From Crotophaga sulcirostris (lineage: Eukaryota > Chordata > Aves > Cuculiformes > Crotophagidae): a DNA stretch of 64,000 bases. A program made the translations under genes and the position numbers. The DNA lies in NCBI GenBank assembly GCA_013397455.1, contig VYZB01000015.1, positions 2,399,607 to 2,463,606 on the forward strand, given 5' to 3'. Under the pieces are notes generated by a model, which saw nothing but the letters and a program-made list of their open reading frames with translations, made no database searches and was not told the DNA's origin. Of the stretch, positions 39,601 to 53,828 are shown piece by piece; position 1 is the stretch's first letter; each line of letters begins with the position of its first letter.

Positions 39601-42127
39601 AACTGTACAATTTATGTTCTGAAAATTCTCTGTTCTACAAAACAGAATTTGCTAAATTTCTTCAGAAATAATGTATTTCTCACTTCATATATGAACATAC
39701 CATGAATTTCAATCCACTAATTTTTTTTTACTATACCTGAGAATATGTTTTTATTATATATCTTTCCCTGTGTTCCAATGTATTTTTGGTACTTCTACTC
39801 CTTTGTCCTTATTTTGCAAGAATAACCACACAGGTTTCTATTTTGACATTAGCAGGTTACAGTGCTCAGGGCAGACATCAACAGTTATATAACTTGAAAA
39901 GTCCTTATTCATTTTCTCATGTCTGTAAAACAGTAGCTAACAACAAGCATTAGTACCTATGTATAATGCATGTTATATTCATGTGTACAATGTATATAAT
40001 ATTAATTCAAAATTAAGCAAAAAATCATTTCAGTAGCAGGATGAAACTGCTTATACATTATTAAATAAAGGAAGTTGGAAAGAAGATTTATATGAATACA
40101 CTTGGGAAAAGAGTAAGTGGCAGGAAAATACTTGGGGCAGAAGTTATTTCACCATCTTCTAACATGACAGCAACTGTATTTTCACATATGTACAGGTACT
40201 CAGTGCAGGAAAGTCGAGAAAAACTCCTGTGCATGAATACATGTGGACAATTATGTTAACACTAGTCACTCAAAAGGGCATAAAAAGACAATGGGTCAAA
40301 AAAAGGAAATGTGCATTATCTTCCCGTATTCACTAGAACCCTAGCTAGAAAAGCTTTTAAGGCTTTAAGAGCAGAATTTCTTATTCTGTACAAATGGTCA
40401 AAAAAAGGCTCCCACAAACCATAATAAACAAGCATTTTCACATAGTGAAGTGGTTACAGTACTTACCTTCCTCAGATGGATCTTAGTGGAAATTTTGTGT
40501 ATTTGGAAAAATACTTCTTTTCCCCTACATAGAATACAAGTAGGTTTTATTATTATCACTTTTTCGCTCATAGTTTGAAGTTACTACAAGGTATCTATGG
40601 ATTTCTAGTTTAAAATCCCCTGTGGGGAATACATTCTAGATGAAATTTAATGATGATATTTCAAAAAAACCTGATCTTTCTTAGGCATTTTCATAGCTCT
40701 ATCTGGTGCTATAACACACCAGTAGGCATCGATCAACCGGTGGCTACGAACCAGATTAGCACCTGCTATTCTGCTCATAGAAAGGTGTATTGATCTGGAC
40801 ATCGTGCAGTTAATTTAGTGACGTTTTTATTTTATTTTCCAGCATGACCTCTACTCATTTCAGACATCTGTACAGAACAGGATGTTGTTATTGGACAGAT
40901 AATAGTGCAGGGTTACAGAAGCGTCTTCATTTGTAAAGAAAACCTCATTCAAAATCTCTAATGCTCCGTTCTTCTTAGTTTATCCCAGTGAGAAATGAGC
41001 GCTTTCTTTTCCGTCTTTCCATGAATTTTAGTCCTTATACCTTCACATACACAGAAGGGGGAGCTCCCATGTGGGATTATTCTCTTTGAACTGTCTCCCT
41101 GCCATCACCATTGCCACTCCTGATCACAAGTGGGCAGAGAACTGACACACCAGTGAAGAGACTTGTGATCCCTCCACATGTACTGGGGCCTCCTCAGAGA
41201 AATTAACATTGCATTAACTTAATGCACTTGATTACACAGAACTAGACATGGGTCCCAACTGAAAAGTTTCCTTTGACAGACCTCAGCGGGTAAGGGGACC
41301 AGCACCCAGCTCCAGCCTTTGTCTTGAATCCCCCAAGGCCCCTTCTGTCCAGAAGTCAAAGACACTTGCTCTGGCTGGGACAGCTCTGGATCATTAAACC
41401 ATTAAATCATTAATCACATTAAAACACTACATCCCCTTTTCTGAAAAAGATGGTGAATTCTTCTCTCTCTCTCCCTTCCTTGCTTTTACCCACAACAACA
41501 GGTGAGCAAAGCCCGAGACCAAGAAAACCTGACATATCCTTTCACTAATATCACTTCGGTACAGTATTTTGCCCTAATTAGCTCATACTTACTTTATAGA
41601 TATTTGTCCAGAAACTCATCTTGCCTCACTAGATAGCAATGAGTAGAAATTTCCTGGCAAACACACAACTGAATCTTCTCTTAGCTGTTGTTATTAATGC
41701 CAATCTTAGTGTTCTATTAATCATTTCTAAACTGAAAATCTCTATTCCAGTTAATTTCCAATTTTAATCATCTAGATTTTAAAGCAGCTGTCCCCAAGTA
41801 TGGATGTGAAAGCTGACTTGCTTCCTCTTCAAATGAAAACCAGACAGCACTTTCTGTTCACAGAGAAATAGTATGACTCACTCATTATTTTGGAAAACTA
41901 CTCTGTGGAAAGATTTGGAGGTGCTTAGAGGGAAAGAATCACAGAAAGAAATGTTACTCTCACCAGCTTCATAAACCATCAATGGATTCCTCTGTTTCCC
42001 CTACAAGGGTTTTGTTCTTTTCTCAGGAGGACAGTAGAAAGCATAAGAACAGTGACCACAAAATTTCCAAAATATTTGAATAGTGAAAAGAAAATACTAA
42101 AAAAAAAGCTTTGGTGGCCAGTTATAA
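36626..42127. other. noncoding, no gene recognised
   Basis: Very AT-rich; from about 39000 to 42600 there is almost no open frame above 60 codons on either strand, the emptiest coding landscape in the window. At about 39850-39960 the phrase 'cattttctcatgtctgtaaaa' is reminiscent of the 3' half of MIR-type SINEs but is too short to call. Nothing else was recognised. Confidence 0.7.
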
Positions 42128-42290
42128 TACTGGGATGCTAGAGAACAGATGTCACTTCCGGACTCTGTCAAAGACTTTCTGAGTGACCTTGGCTTAGATA
42201 AGTCAAAATCCCTTTGGGCCCCAAGTCCATACATTAAGCAGGGATAACAGTAATACCATCTTTGTAAACCTGTACATAGTTCCTTAGTAT
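42128..42290 (+). mobile_element. MIR-type tRNA-derived SINE, degenerate
   Basis: The central and 3' parts of a MIR-like SINE are recognisable. 'gactctgtcaaagactttctg' at about 42160 corresponds to the 'GGCTCTGCCACTTACTAGCTG' block. 'gtgaccttgg' is identical to the MIR core, followed by 'aagtca' and 'atccctttgggccccaagt' where MIR has 'AACCTCTCTGAGCCTCAGT', and then 'gggataacagtaatacc' where MIR has 'GGGATAATAATAGTACC'. The 5' tRNA-like part is barely detectable. Such SINEs ceased to move early in amniote evolution, so this is a very old insertion. It carries no protein and needed LINE enzymes to spread. Confidence 0.72.
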
Positions 42291-45200
42291 AATAGTTGTC
42301 TCAGAGTAAGTCCACGTCAGGCACCTAGGACCCTACTGACCTCTTACATGGGTTGAAAATGCTGTATGATATAGGCAATTAAGATGATGCAATAGGTGTT
42401 CAACAACATTCTGCACAATATCGTAACACCTAATGCAGACCCAGTTAACCCTGTGCACTTATTAAGTCCTAAATAAAATAGTGTCTGAGCAGATCTCATC
42501 TATCTGTATTCATGTACCCAACTCAGGTGGGCAAATGTTTGTTTAAGAAAATACTGATGTATAAGGAGGCTAAGAAATGGCTTCCCATGAGATCTTATGC
42601 CTCTAAGTTAGATGTAAGTGGATATTAAATGACTAAGCCCAAACTCCGATCCTTGAAACACAATCTTTGCTGCTACCTAATCCTACATCTGTGTCAGCAC
42701 AGTTCTCCAGTACACATCTGCATGTGACCCAAAGTGAGCAGCAACTGCTCTGTGATCCATGTCCTACAATATCTGCAGTCTCACTGTGCATGCTTCCAAA
42801 TGCTGTGTGGCGCATGAACACACTCACTATGCCGAGAGGAGCAAGCATCAAAGGAAGTATTGCAGCAGCTGCTGTTTCACTTAGAGGAGGAAGAGAAATA
42901 GTCCTGTTACACAATAGCTTAGCAGTTACAGAAGATAAGGAAAACCTGCCCCCAGATCCCAAGTGAGTGCAAATTCGCCTTTACCATCTCTCAGAGATGG
43001 CCTGAAGCAGGAGGCCTGAAACCATGCTGCAGTGAAGGTGTCCTTCAAGCAGGCACATTGCACGTGGCATAAGCAATGATCCTATCACTTAACGAGTACG
43101 AGCCTGTGTGACTCTCCAGTCGAGGGGGTCACATCCTGACTGGGAAGGCAGGACACCTGAGTTCCCAAACCTGCTCCAAATACAATAATATGTAAAGAGC
43201 TTTGTGTCATCCGTGGTAGAAAAGCAGGCAAAGCAAATCTCAAGAACTCACATATACTCACACTCAGGTCTGTATATAAATGTGTCGTAAGAAAAAATGA
43301 GTCACTGTACATCATTTTTTAGAGTAATAGTGAAGATATCTGAGGATGACTCCTGACTGGAGGACGGCTCTACCTACAATCTGGAGTTAGCTTCAAAGCT
43401 GAGCAAAGAAAAGGGGCTCAGCACATACTTTATAATACAGAAAACTGGGAAAGAGCAAGGACAGATGGTCAGAGATTTGCAGCCCCCTCCATGTAAGGAA
43501 ACAAACAAATAATTCAGCCTGGAAAACAGACAGTTGAGGAGGGAGGTGGCAGAAATATGTAAAATCATAAGTGTCGTGGAGGAGGGTAGTCTGGCACCAA
43601 TTTTTTGCTGCATGTACAAATTCAAGAGTCAGAGCTCCAAGTAAGAGTTCAAACTGAACTAAAAGGGGTAGTTCTCATGAAATGGGTGGAATTTCTTGCA
43701 AGGAATATCAAGGATGATAAAAGTTGATATGGGCTTAATCAGTAATCAGATCATCTTTTCCTATATTATTCCCTAAGTATCTGCTTAAGATTACTGGCAG
43801 TTTGGAGGTAGAAATACATTTTAATTCAGAAAAAGAGAACAGAAGAAAAAGAACAAAAACAGTCTCCCACATCACAAATTTTACAGTTAACTTCCCTAGA
43901 TCTGGGGAAATTGCAAGAATCAGACTACCTGAAATGCTAGCGATGATGCTCACTCTCAAAAACCACCTACATGATCACCTTGTCACCTGATGGGCTAGGT
44001 AAATCCACTTTCTCACCCAGCACAGCCATTCTGCTCACCCAGCCCCATGGTATCAATATTGATTCCCAGAGTCAATTCATATTGACTATCAGTATCAGCT
44101 TGTTTCAGTACCTAACCCCATGCACACTCCTACTTTGGCATCCACTCGATAGACATTACTTACCTAGAAGGTACATTGGCATTGCAGTTTCAAGTGTCAC
44201 TAGCCTTTTCTTCTAATTGGAGCTAAAGCTTAGACCCAGCTTTGCATTGCTTAGTAAACAGTCTAACCTGAAACATGGACCCTGTTAGTCTGTTAAGACA
44301 CTAATTTGGGAGCCTAGACATCACACAAAGAAAGGCATTCTTGAAGAAAAAGATAAAACCCCGGCTGAGTAGGGAGCTACCTAGAGGTAGTCAATAGGAA
44401 ATACGTTTTTTTCAGGCATACAGCAAGGGCCACCCTCTCTGGGGTTTAGATCCACTAAAGACTTCCAAGACATAGATCTTAGAAGGCAGTCAAACCAATC
44501 TGGAATAAGGTATAGGTACTGAAATAAACATTCGTCATCATACTCAACTGCCTATGGTCTTGTAACTTTATAAGTCACAAGGGTTTTATAACCTCCCTCT
44601 TTACCAGACTTCTATCTGGATTGCACAGGAAGCGTCAACAGGGTATTTTGGATCTTGTTTTTAATTCAAACATGTCTTGAGAGAAGAATCAGTTAGCTAA
44701 ACAGAAAGAGTCTGATGAAAACTTAATTACAGTAGATGGAAGAAACTCCATTGTACATCCTACTCTAGGAACATATGAACCTTATGGAGTTTGAGCTTTT
44801 GTGAGCCTAAGGGATTTTTAAACTCTCTGAGGGCTTGCAAAATGAATTTGGTCTCTTTTTACTCTGTCATTTAAACTCATAGTTTGTTTTATTTCATATA
44901 AGGATAATTCAATTTTTTAAAAACCACAGAAAATGTTTTTCTAGCTACAGACAATCATGTGCAATGTATTAAGGACAGAACAGCCTCCAAGTCCAAGGTT
45001 TGGCACAGTTTCAGTCCTAAAGAGACATACTTACAAAAATCAGGATTTTTTTAGTTTCCCTTTTCTCTGCTGCTTTCCTGGGGTGCCTCTTTCTTTTTCA
45101 GACAGTCAGCTCTCTGCTTCTTTTCTGCTCCTGTTTTTCACCATCTACACTTCTGTCTTTTCCCTTTTTCACAGTCACCCTTAAAGAGATATATGTTGTG

Positions 45201-48200
45201 CTCCCAGTAACACTGGAGCTGATGTCAAAATTTGTAATGAACAATATTTCAGCAGGTTTGAAATCTGTCAGAATGTTTTAGCCCATCTAACAAGAACAGG
45301 ATTATGTCCATGGATTATTTCCAGCACTCTCTCTTATAATTTTATCACTTCTGATTCAGAAGCACTGCCTTTTGAATAGTACCAGGCCAAACTTCCAAAA
45401 AGTATTCACTCAAATTAAAATTTAGATTTGTTTGGGTGCCTTTATGCTCCCTTTTCCACTCACTCATCACAAATATGCCAATAGGTGAAATGATGGCAGA
45501 ACTGAGCAGAATAAGAAGTTAATTTTAACTAGATACATAGGAAATTCAACAGTCGGGAATGACCCAGAGATCAAAAATAATTGCTAGAAATTATCAGGAA
45601 AAGTTTGTGAATGAATTTGAGATAGCTGTAAGCAGTCAATGGGGATTTCTTTAAAAAAAAATCTAATTTACACAGGTAAGTATCAGTAAAATACTCAGCA
45701 CACATATTAAGCATACACTTTATCAGAGAATTATAGTTGAATAGTTGAATTAATGATTCATTCAGCTGCTCCAAAGCAACATTCCAGCCTCCATGACCAC
45801 CAAGCACTGGCACAAGGAGGAACTTTAAAACTAAGCCCAGCTTCAATTATTGTGGTACATCATCAGGCACATCACCAGTAGTGACACACACCTAAAACCT
45901 TACCTATCCATACCTATCCTCCTACAAAAACACCTAAAATATTAGTTTCTAACCAGTTTCCTTCCTCAGACACAGATAACGCAAAAGTCCAACGGCATCT
46001 TCCAAGTAGCCTCTGCTTTCTGCTACTTGAGAGTCATACAATGAAAAGGGAATGTAGAAATCCGCTTAATGTACTTAATCTTTAAAATTATATTCTCTCT
46101 TGCAGAGAAGAGTTACTTTATAAAACAGAATTTAGCAAATAGCCCCCAAAATAAACTAGACAACCTCTTCAATTTAATTCCTTTACTAGACCTTCTCCAG
46201 GTGACTTAAAATCATTGCAGATATAGGCTAGTTTGAAGAAATTAAAAGAAAGAAAGAAATTAAAACCTACCTCTTGAAGGGCGAAATGTTCAAAGAAAGA
46301 AAACTTGAACATTTCAAAAGCTAGATAACTTCCAAAGAATAGTAAATTATGTGCTATCAGAGGCCAAAGTTTCACAAGTTACATTTCTTATGCAAAGAGG
46401 TGCATCCTCATGCCAGCTTGGTCCTCACAGAGGATGCAGTTTATTGGCTCTTTCTTGTTTCACAAAATGTATAGTAGTTAGTAGTTCATAGGCTACAGTG
46501 ATTCAAATTTCCATATTTTGAAAGACTATAACTACTTCTTTAGACTGTAAAATAAAATCCTTTTCTTCTGCCCCAGTGCAGAGCCTCATGCCTATCCAAC
46601 TAGTAGAAGGTCAGAAGGGTTGCAGTGTTGGCTGCTCTGTGCTGGCTTAAATACACAGGTGAAAAAAAGGAGGTGTGCATTGATTTCAGGCATACTTTAT
46701 TTCCCGCATGTACATATTTAGAAACATTTATTGCATTAGAGCTACTGCCAGAAACCAAGTAAGTATATTTTGGATACGAATTTACCATTTTGTTGCATTT
46801 TTAAGGAAAAGTTTGACAACACAGGTCAATTTATTCTCAGCTTACAGTCCTTTAAAGTACAGTGATAAACTTCCTATTACTGACAGAAGCATTAGCATTA
46901 GCATTTACCTATTACTGTGTTGCCTCAAAAGCCTTGGCAGAAATCAGGATTCTGCCTGTCTAGATGTTGGAAACAGGACTTTGTGAAGAAGGTCAGTATT
47001 AACTGTGATTATTAGAGTCAGCCATAACCAGAACCACTGCTCAAAGGAAAATTTTGGAAAATCTTGGATCCACATTCAAACTCTCTGCTCTGGCCATTTC
47101 TGTGGTAATTCCTTAGTCTGCATTCCTGAAGCCCTTAGTTGCTAACCCTGACTGGCTTTAAACTGGAGCCCCTTTTCCTGTCAAAATCCCAAGACACAGA
47201 ATCAATAAAAACAATGGAGGAAAAGAGGATGTTATCCTACTTGACAAAGTATTAACTGAACACAGAATAAGGATACAGGCTCCACTGAAATGTAAGAAAA
47301 CTGCAGTTTTATGTATTGCAGGCAGTAAATTGCCTACATCTGAAAGGTTCCTTCTTTTCTTTAGAAGCAAAGACAGGCTGTAAGCACAAAAAAATGGTGA
47401 AACTAATATGAATAAAACAGGAAGAACTAGAAAAAGAGACATCATGGAATAGTTAGACTCCGTCTCTTAAATAGTTAATGACCATCTTGCGTTGGCGTAC
47501 TTGCATAATCTCAACACACTTTACTATTGTGAAATGAACACAGATTATTTCCTTTGCAAATATTACAGCCAAAATATTTCTGTACTACTTCACAAGAGGT
47601 TCCTTTCCTTTACAAAATGCCACTTCTCCAGTCAGCAAACAATACAGTTTCGTTAAGTAGTTACCCAATCTCATATGCAAATATACTTTGTGATATGTTG
47701 CTCTTGCTCCGTAAATTCTCCCACATATAAATGTCTCTTGACAAAAAAAGAAGGAATATCTCCTATCCCCCTTGAGTAAATATGTGTTAGTTCTGCAACA
47801 TTTCTGTGCTACAATGAATCTACAGAAAACAATTGAGGTGATGGCACAGATTTCACAAAATACGTTACAAAATGTTTGCATTGTAAATTCCTCTGAACCC
47901 ACAGTTAAAAAGGACATGTAGCAGCTTGCTGCTTTGCTGTAGGAAAACCTGCAACACATATGCAAAATAATGAAAGAAAATAAACATTTCTAAGGACCTC
48001 ATCTTGCAAGTTGTTGAGACACCACCAGCGATTTCCATGGGAATGTTTATGCCTAAAGTCAAGAATGTGCTTAAGAGCTTTGCTGAGTCAAAGTCACAGA
48101 ACTCCACTTCTCACAGCATTAGCATTTCTCCTCATTCAAAACAACAAAGACAATCTTGACACTTTCCTTAGCTGTTTTGGTTAGATGATGTATGATGTAG

Positions 48201-51200
48201 CAAGTTAGCACAATGAGTTTCCTTTTCACTTAAAGCAGTGCATTTTTTCCTGTGTGCCTAAATACTTTGTTTTAAGAAAACCCTTCCTCGGCTGAACCTG
48301 AGAAGAACTCATTAGCATATTATTATATTTCATAACTAATTAAAGTGGGTACTTTGAGTATATGATATACCTTGTGCTTTATCTGATTGCGTTTGATCTG
48401 CCTGACCTCTTAATCAAAAGGGGAAATAGATTTATCTGTGGTGAAAACAAGACACGATTACCAACTCTGCCTTACTTTCTAGAATCTATAAGAACTTTTT
48501 GTACCAAGGTTTTACAATTATATTGTGAGTCATCTTCCTAGCACAGAGATGTCATCATGTTTATGACACTATTTTTCTTTTTCTTGCCTCAGTTTCCGTT
48601 CTGGCTTTAACCGAACAGTTGAACCTTAGACTTTCCCCATTGCTTCCTGCGCTAAACCCGTGCTGCTGAGAACTCTTTGCTGCTCTCTTAACCTCTTGCA
48701 TTCATGTTTACTATGTATTGCATGGTCATTATTATTATCAGTAACATTTTCTTGGAAACATTTTTAAGACAGTTGAGGTATTTTGGACTGTTGCCTGTTA
48801 GTAATCTGCCTACAAAGAATACTGTAGATCGGTGCTTGGCCAGTTGAACTATAACTGTTGCTCAGGATTGGTACTCTCAAATGACTGGGATTTTGTTGCA
48901 ACAGGAGCTTTACAAATACAGGAAGAAAGAGTACAAAAGAACTCACTTTTGCCCAGATCATACAGGTTTAAACTCTCTAACCAAAGTGACACATGACTTT
49001 CATCACTGAACAAAGTTGCTGTGGTTCTCACATGCTTGGTCAGGGTCAAAACAGCTGGGGTTTAAGAGCAATTTTTTTACAGAAGCTAAAATATTACATC
49101 AATGCTTTAGTTCTCATACTTCTAAGTAGAAAATTTCAAATTCAAGTGGCTACAATAATTAGATTTAATACATCATACTGCAATGTACTCGGGATCTTAA
49201 AGCCAAAGATAAATTATGGAATTTTGTCATGTTGAAACTTTTTGTCATGGTGAAAAGCATAATAATGTGTGTATTTTCAGATTATTTGGCCTAAAAAAGT
49301 TCAACAAAATGTACTACCTGTTCCCAGTCATCTTCACAGTCTTCCGAATAATTTATAGAACATTTTAACATATTTATTTATTTATTATTCTAGAAAAAAA
49401 AAAAAGAGAAGTTATTGGCTCAATGGTTTCTTCACTGGTCATTGGCTTCAGTGGCAAAACCAGTTTAAGAAACCTGTGCTTTTCCTGTTTCACCATACCA
49501 GTTTGCTATCTCCCCTGCAATACCCAGGGTGCTGTTGGTGGGGCTCTGTGAGAAGGTGAATTCATGAAAGGATCTACCTTAGATTATCTCTGAAGAGGAT
49601 AATACATTGTGGTGTAGGGGTAGGAATGAGAGGTCAGCAGGCACATGGGAGGAGGTAGGACTCCTTGAACTGACTTTATCTTCCTAACACAGACTGACAT
49701 CCTGAGAAATATCCTCCTGTGACTGGGGAGCAGCTATAGGGAGGTGCGAAGAACTCTGCTGGAAGTTTCTAACACCTTCAGTGAAGGGAAGAGGGCACCA
49801 AGTCTTTGGCAGCAGCTGTGACTTCCAAAGGAAAGTTAATCACAGGCATTAAAGAGGTTACAAACTCATTCCCTCACCCCAAAGTCTACAAACTACAGCT
49901 AAAAAATTCTTCCTTTTCTTGGGATTGCTTGTTCCTTCAGATGTTGCTAATTCACTGATGCTGCTGTCACCTTTCACACTTTTCTTAACTAAAAAATGCA
50001 CTGAAAGTAAGGTTAGATTTAAAGAAAGCCCAGTCAGACATACTTCTGTGGTTGTGGCAGATCCAGCGCCAGCAGCCACCCATGCAGACTTCCCCAATCT
50101 GCTTATTCACGCCTCACCTCCCATCCCAGGCGAGATGGTTGCAGCTTCCCAACTGCTGGCATCACCACGTGCATAGTCTCCTCTAACCCAGTTCTGTCAA
50201 AATTTATCTAGGATTAAAAAAAAAAAAAAGAAGAAATGCCTCACTATGAAGTATTTAAACTCACTCATATCTTTTTGACAGAATAATGTTAACGAGTAAC
50301 CAGAACCTTCAGTTCTGCTGAAGGCTTGGATAGGGTGTGGGACAAAAAATTTCAATCTTGTAGAAAGTGGCAGGTGGGTGAAAGCAACCTGGGTAGGCCA
50401 GTCCCTCTACTCCATTGGCAACCACGGTAGGCTAGTTTCATAGTGGCTAACAAAGTCAAATCTAATCCTTCAGTTACTCCTCATTGATGCTGTTCAGTCT
50501 GTCAACTGCATCTGTTACTCAAGAACAAGTAGACAAGACAACTAAAGGGTGCCTTAGTCCAGACGGTATCTGGATTTTGGGGGGAAAAGATGAAAAAGTA
50601 ATAACAAAAAAATCCCCAAATTTAAAAAATATGAGGTTTGCACTGTTGTTTACACATCATAAACTATAAAAAATTGAAAATATTTATTTAAGTTTTAACT
50701 AGTCATTTCAAGTAACAATACTCCTTGAAATGCAAAATACCAGCTTTGAATAAGAATTGCAAAATTATGGGGTGAGTTACTGTCTTAGGGTGCAAATTTC
50801 CAAACTTTAACAAACCATGGAGAGACCACTGCCTTATCTTATTGTCTTGGATTGCTCAAGTTGTTTTTTTCCATCAAATATGTTTCAGTTCTTGTCATGT
50901 GTCATTGATTTGGTAACTACATTTGCACTTCTGTACTGATCAAATCTGGAGTTAAATTCAGGTCATTTCATTCAAAATTTGGCTGTACAGAACTGGATTT
51001 TTCTAAGGCAAAAAAAGTCACTTATTAATTATTCTAATGTTTGAGAGACTATGGATATGATTCTGCTTTTTTTTATCCTGATACAATGTAGTGTCACTCA
51101 GTCAAGAGCAATATAAAGCAAAACATTGCTTTGTAACAGGCTGTATTTTTGTTTACTGAGTAAAGCACCAGCAAGAATACAGTTCTCTGAATCATTTATA

Positions 51201-52474
51201 TCTTAGAGGAAAATTACCTAGTCGTTACATCATTCTTTAGTATAATATTTCCATGCCTTATTCTTTTCAAATAAAATGCAGGGCTACACTTTAGAAAACA
51301 TGTAATACATAATAGGTGTGGTATTTGATAATTTTACTTGCATTAAATAAGCAAATGTTCCTAAAGAGCCCTTACAAAAATGTAAGTTTGGTCCCAGGAA
51401 TCCTGTCTTTACTACACCTAAACCAAAGGTGTTGTGTATAAGTGCGCATTATTTTTGCAGCTAATTTCAAGGCTGATGGACAGGCAAAACATTTTAAAAT
51501 GCTTGCTCGAGGATCTCTACTTTTTCCTATGCTGATCTAAATGATAGAAAGTATAAGTGCCGGCACAGCTCAAACTATTTATTTTCTTGTAACTGGCCTT
51601 GGAAGAAAGTGCGTCATTGTTAGCAAGAATAGCAAATTAATCTTCATCATGAGTTTTGATAAGGAAAGATTTTAACAGATGTTATAAGACAGTTAAAATA
51701 TATATTCACAATACATAATGTCAAAAGACCATTCTTATAAATTATATGTTCATTGGAATTTATTGAAAAAATAACTGTAGTAGAAGGGTTAGTTTAAAAA
51801 ACATGAATTTTTTTTAAAACTTGTCTGAAAACCAAATATACTGGGTGGTTCATTTCCATGGAGGAGCATGGACAAAAATGAAAAAATATCCTTGTCATTT
51901 TTTTGAGAAAAATAGGTTCCTAATGAAACATACCATTATCTAGTTCTTAAAGCAGGAGGGGAAAAGCTTTATCCTTTTAAAAGTGAAAATTAACAAATTT
52001 TTCCATAAACAAGAAAACACATACACCATGGTTTTCTATGGATCTGTGTCCCACGTATCTCTTACTCACATCACAACAGCTCTAGCTCCTGCATGTTTCC
52101 TACCTTCTAATAATACTTCCAGTTCCTGTCCATATTCCTCTTTCCTTCTCCCCCTATTTAATTATGCTTTTTTTAAACATGGCTAAACGCAATTTAATTT
52201 GTCATGAAATGTCCTAAATTATGAAAATATTAAAACAAAGGTCTAGTATGATTATGTAGAGCTGATTTCCACACTCACAAAAAGAAAGAGGGGGGACTAT
52301 AGCAAATACAACTCCTCTGCTTGTGTGGAAAAGGCACTGATACTTCAGGTTATTGTCTTTTCAGCTTTGGACCTGGATGGTTTGACAGAACTTCACCACT
52401 CTCAAGTCATGGCCTCTCAGTGGAATAATTCTCTCTTCCCACCATGCCTGTCCTGTAAGCTTGATTAGTCCATA
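42291..52474. other. noncoding, no gene recognised
   Basis: About 10 kb with short frames only. A plus frame (42667-42966) and a minus frame (42633-42962) overlap, but neither resembles a known protein. A (TTTA)n stretch with an adjacent A12 run lies at 49371-49405, and an A-run at 50216-50229. AT-rich motif-dense sequence occurs at 48290-48440. No further repeat family was recognised with confidence. Confidence 0.7.
49371..49405. repeat. (TTTA)n and A12 low-complexity tract
   Basis: Four imperfect TTTA units, a short spacer and then twelve A residues. Simple sequence with no other content. Confidence 0.85.
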
Positions 52475-53255
52475 CCCATTACGTTGTACAGCATTTATCC
52501 CAGATTTGGCGCTTTTCAGTATTTTCATTAATGATTTGTACAAAGGAATCAATAGCACTTGTATCAGCTTTGCAAAGGATGCAATGCTTGGAAAAGCTGT
52601 AAGCCCTATACAGACAGCAGGATTTGAATTCAGAAGGATGAACTGAAGAAACAGAGAGGATGCATTACTGAAATAAGATGCATGTGGTCATTAAACAAAT
52701 GGAATGCATTTCACTAAGGACGAAACCAAAGCACAGCACTTGGAGATAATCGACTGAACAAATATAAGATGGGGATGACCAGGCAGCAGCAGTTCCACAA
52801 ATGGGATCAGAGGTCACAATGGGTCACAGACTGAACATGCGTCAGCGATGCCACAGGGTTGCAAAAAAAGTAAATATCATCCTGGATAAGTGTCAATAGG
52901 AAGGCTTCATTCAGATGGAGTACCATCTGTGGTTGGAAGGACCAGGAATGCCAGAAATCAAATGGAGAGAGCACAGAAGAAATCAGGTAGAGCTCTCCAA
53001 GCCTGGGAAACGTTGAAAGGACCAGGCTCATCATCACCTACAAATAAGAAGGCTGTGGGGAGACATGATAATGGTCTTCAGATGTGCAAAAGCCTGCAGA
53101 GAGAACAGACAGTACGGGACTTAGATTGTAACAAAGGAGAATTGGGCAAATCTCTGCCAAGAATGGTTTAGGCATCCTTAGATATGCCTTGAGAACACAG
53201 GATGAATTGGATAACTTTCAAGGGCTCCTTTCTTTGCCTATTTTCTATAACTTCT
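52475..53255 (+). mobile_element. old CR1 LINE, RT C-terminus to 3' end
   Basis: A 5'-truncated CR1 copy. The frame starting near 52461 reads FSIFINDLYKGI, matching the CR1 reverse-transcriptase block FNIFINDLDxGI, and then CISFAKDAMLGKAV, matching 'SKFADDTKLGGVV'; the catalytic-loop ADD has become AKD. Downstream DNA keeps 'aggttgcaaaaaaagtaaa'-like text (52856; CR1 'CALAAKKAN'), 'ggagacatgataatggtctt' (53058; CR1 'RGDLINVY') and a terminal 'ggatgaattggataactttc' (53200) followed by 'ttttctataacttc', the expected CR1 3' terminus. Stops and indels are frequent, so it is dead. Divergence is intermediate to high. The 5' boundary lies within the RT domain and is approximate. Confidence 0.87.
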
Positions 53256-53828
53256 TTAATGCAACATTCAGTAAAACCTTTGAATTTTTCCAGAAGAAAA
53301 ATACAGCTTTTCAGCAGCTTTGGAGATTACTTTTTCAGTGTATGTTTAAATTGTTAAAAATGACTACTTCTAAATTTAAGAAAAAGTTGAAGACCAACAT
53401 CTCAACACCAACTGTGAGAAAAGGTAGAAAGTAGGAAATTGGCTTCTTGGGAATGAAGAAAAGTATATTCCAAAAAAGAAAAAAGCACAGTAACAAGATT
53501 ACTGCTCAAAATATTCATTACTGTGTTAATGCCTGACAACTGTATATGAATGCTGAGGACTTTTATAAGAACTTGATTCATGACAAAATGAATTCAAAAG
53601 CTTTAGAAAAATAACTATTTCTTGTGTAGACACATTTCAGAATAAACTATTTGCCTGTTTCTTCAAAGTAATTTTTTTCTTGGAATGGTTTTTCACACAG
53701 GAGAATTTTAGCTACAAAGTTAGAACACGCAAATTACTGTAACTATTTTACCCCCACCCACAAAAGGAAGGAGACTGGCTCCTTAGGCTTCCAATTAACT
53801 GGAATCGGCTCTTTGGACTCCAGTGTTC

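Noticed and set aside
42633..42966. Overlapping open frames on both strands (about 100 codons each)
   Set aside because: Short, no motif recognised, no conservation evidence; treated as chance.
48570..48625. 'cttgcctcagtttccg' considered as a MIR fragment
   Set aside because: Only about 14 bases match and the flanks do not continue the element.
52461..52646. 61-codon plus frame containing FSIFINDL
   Set aside because: Degenerate CR1 reverse transcriptase, reported as a mobile element.
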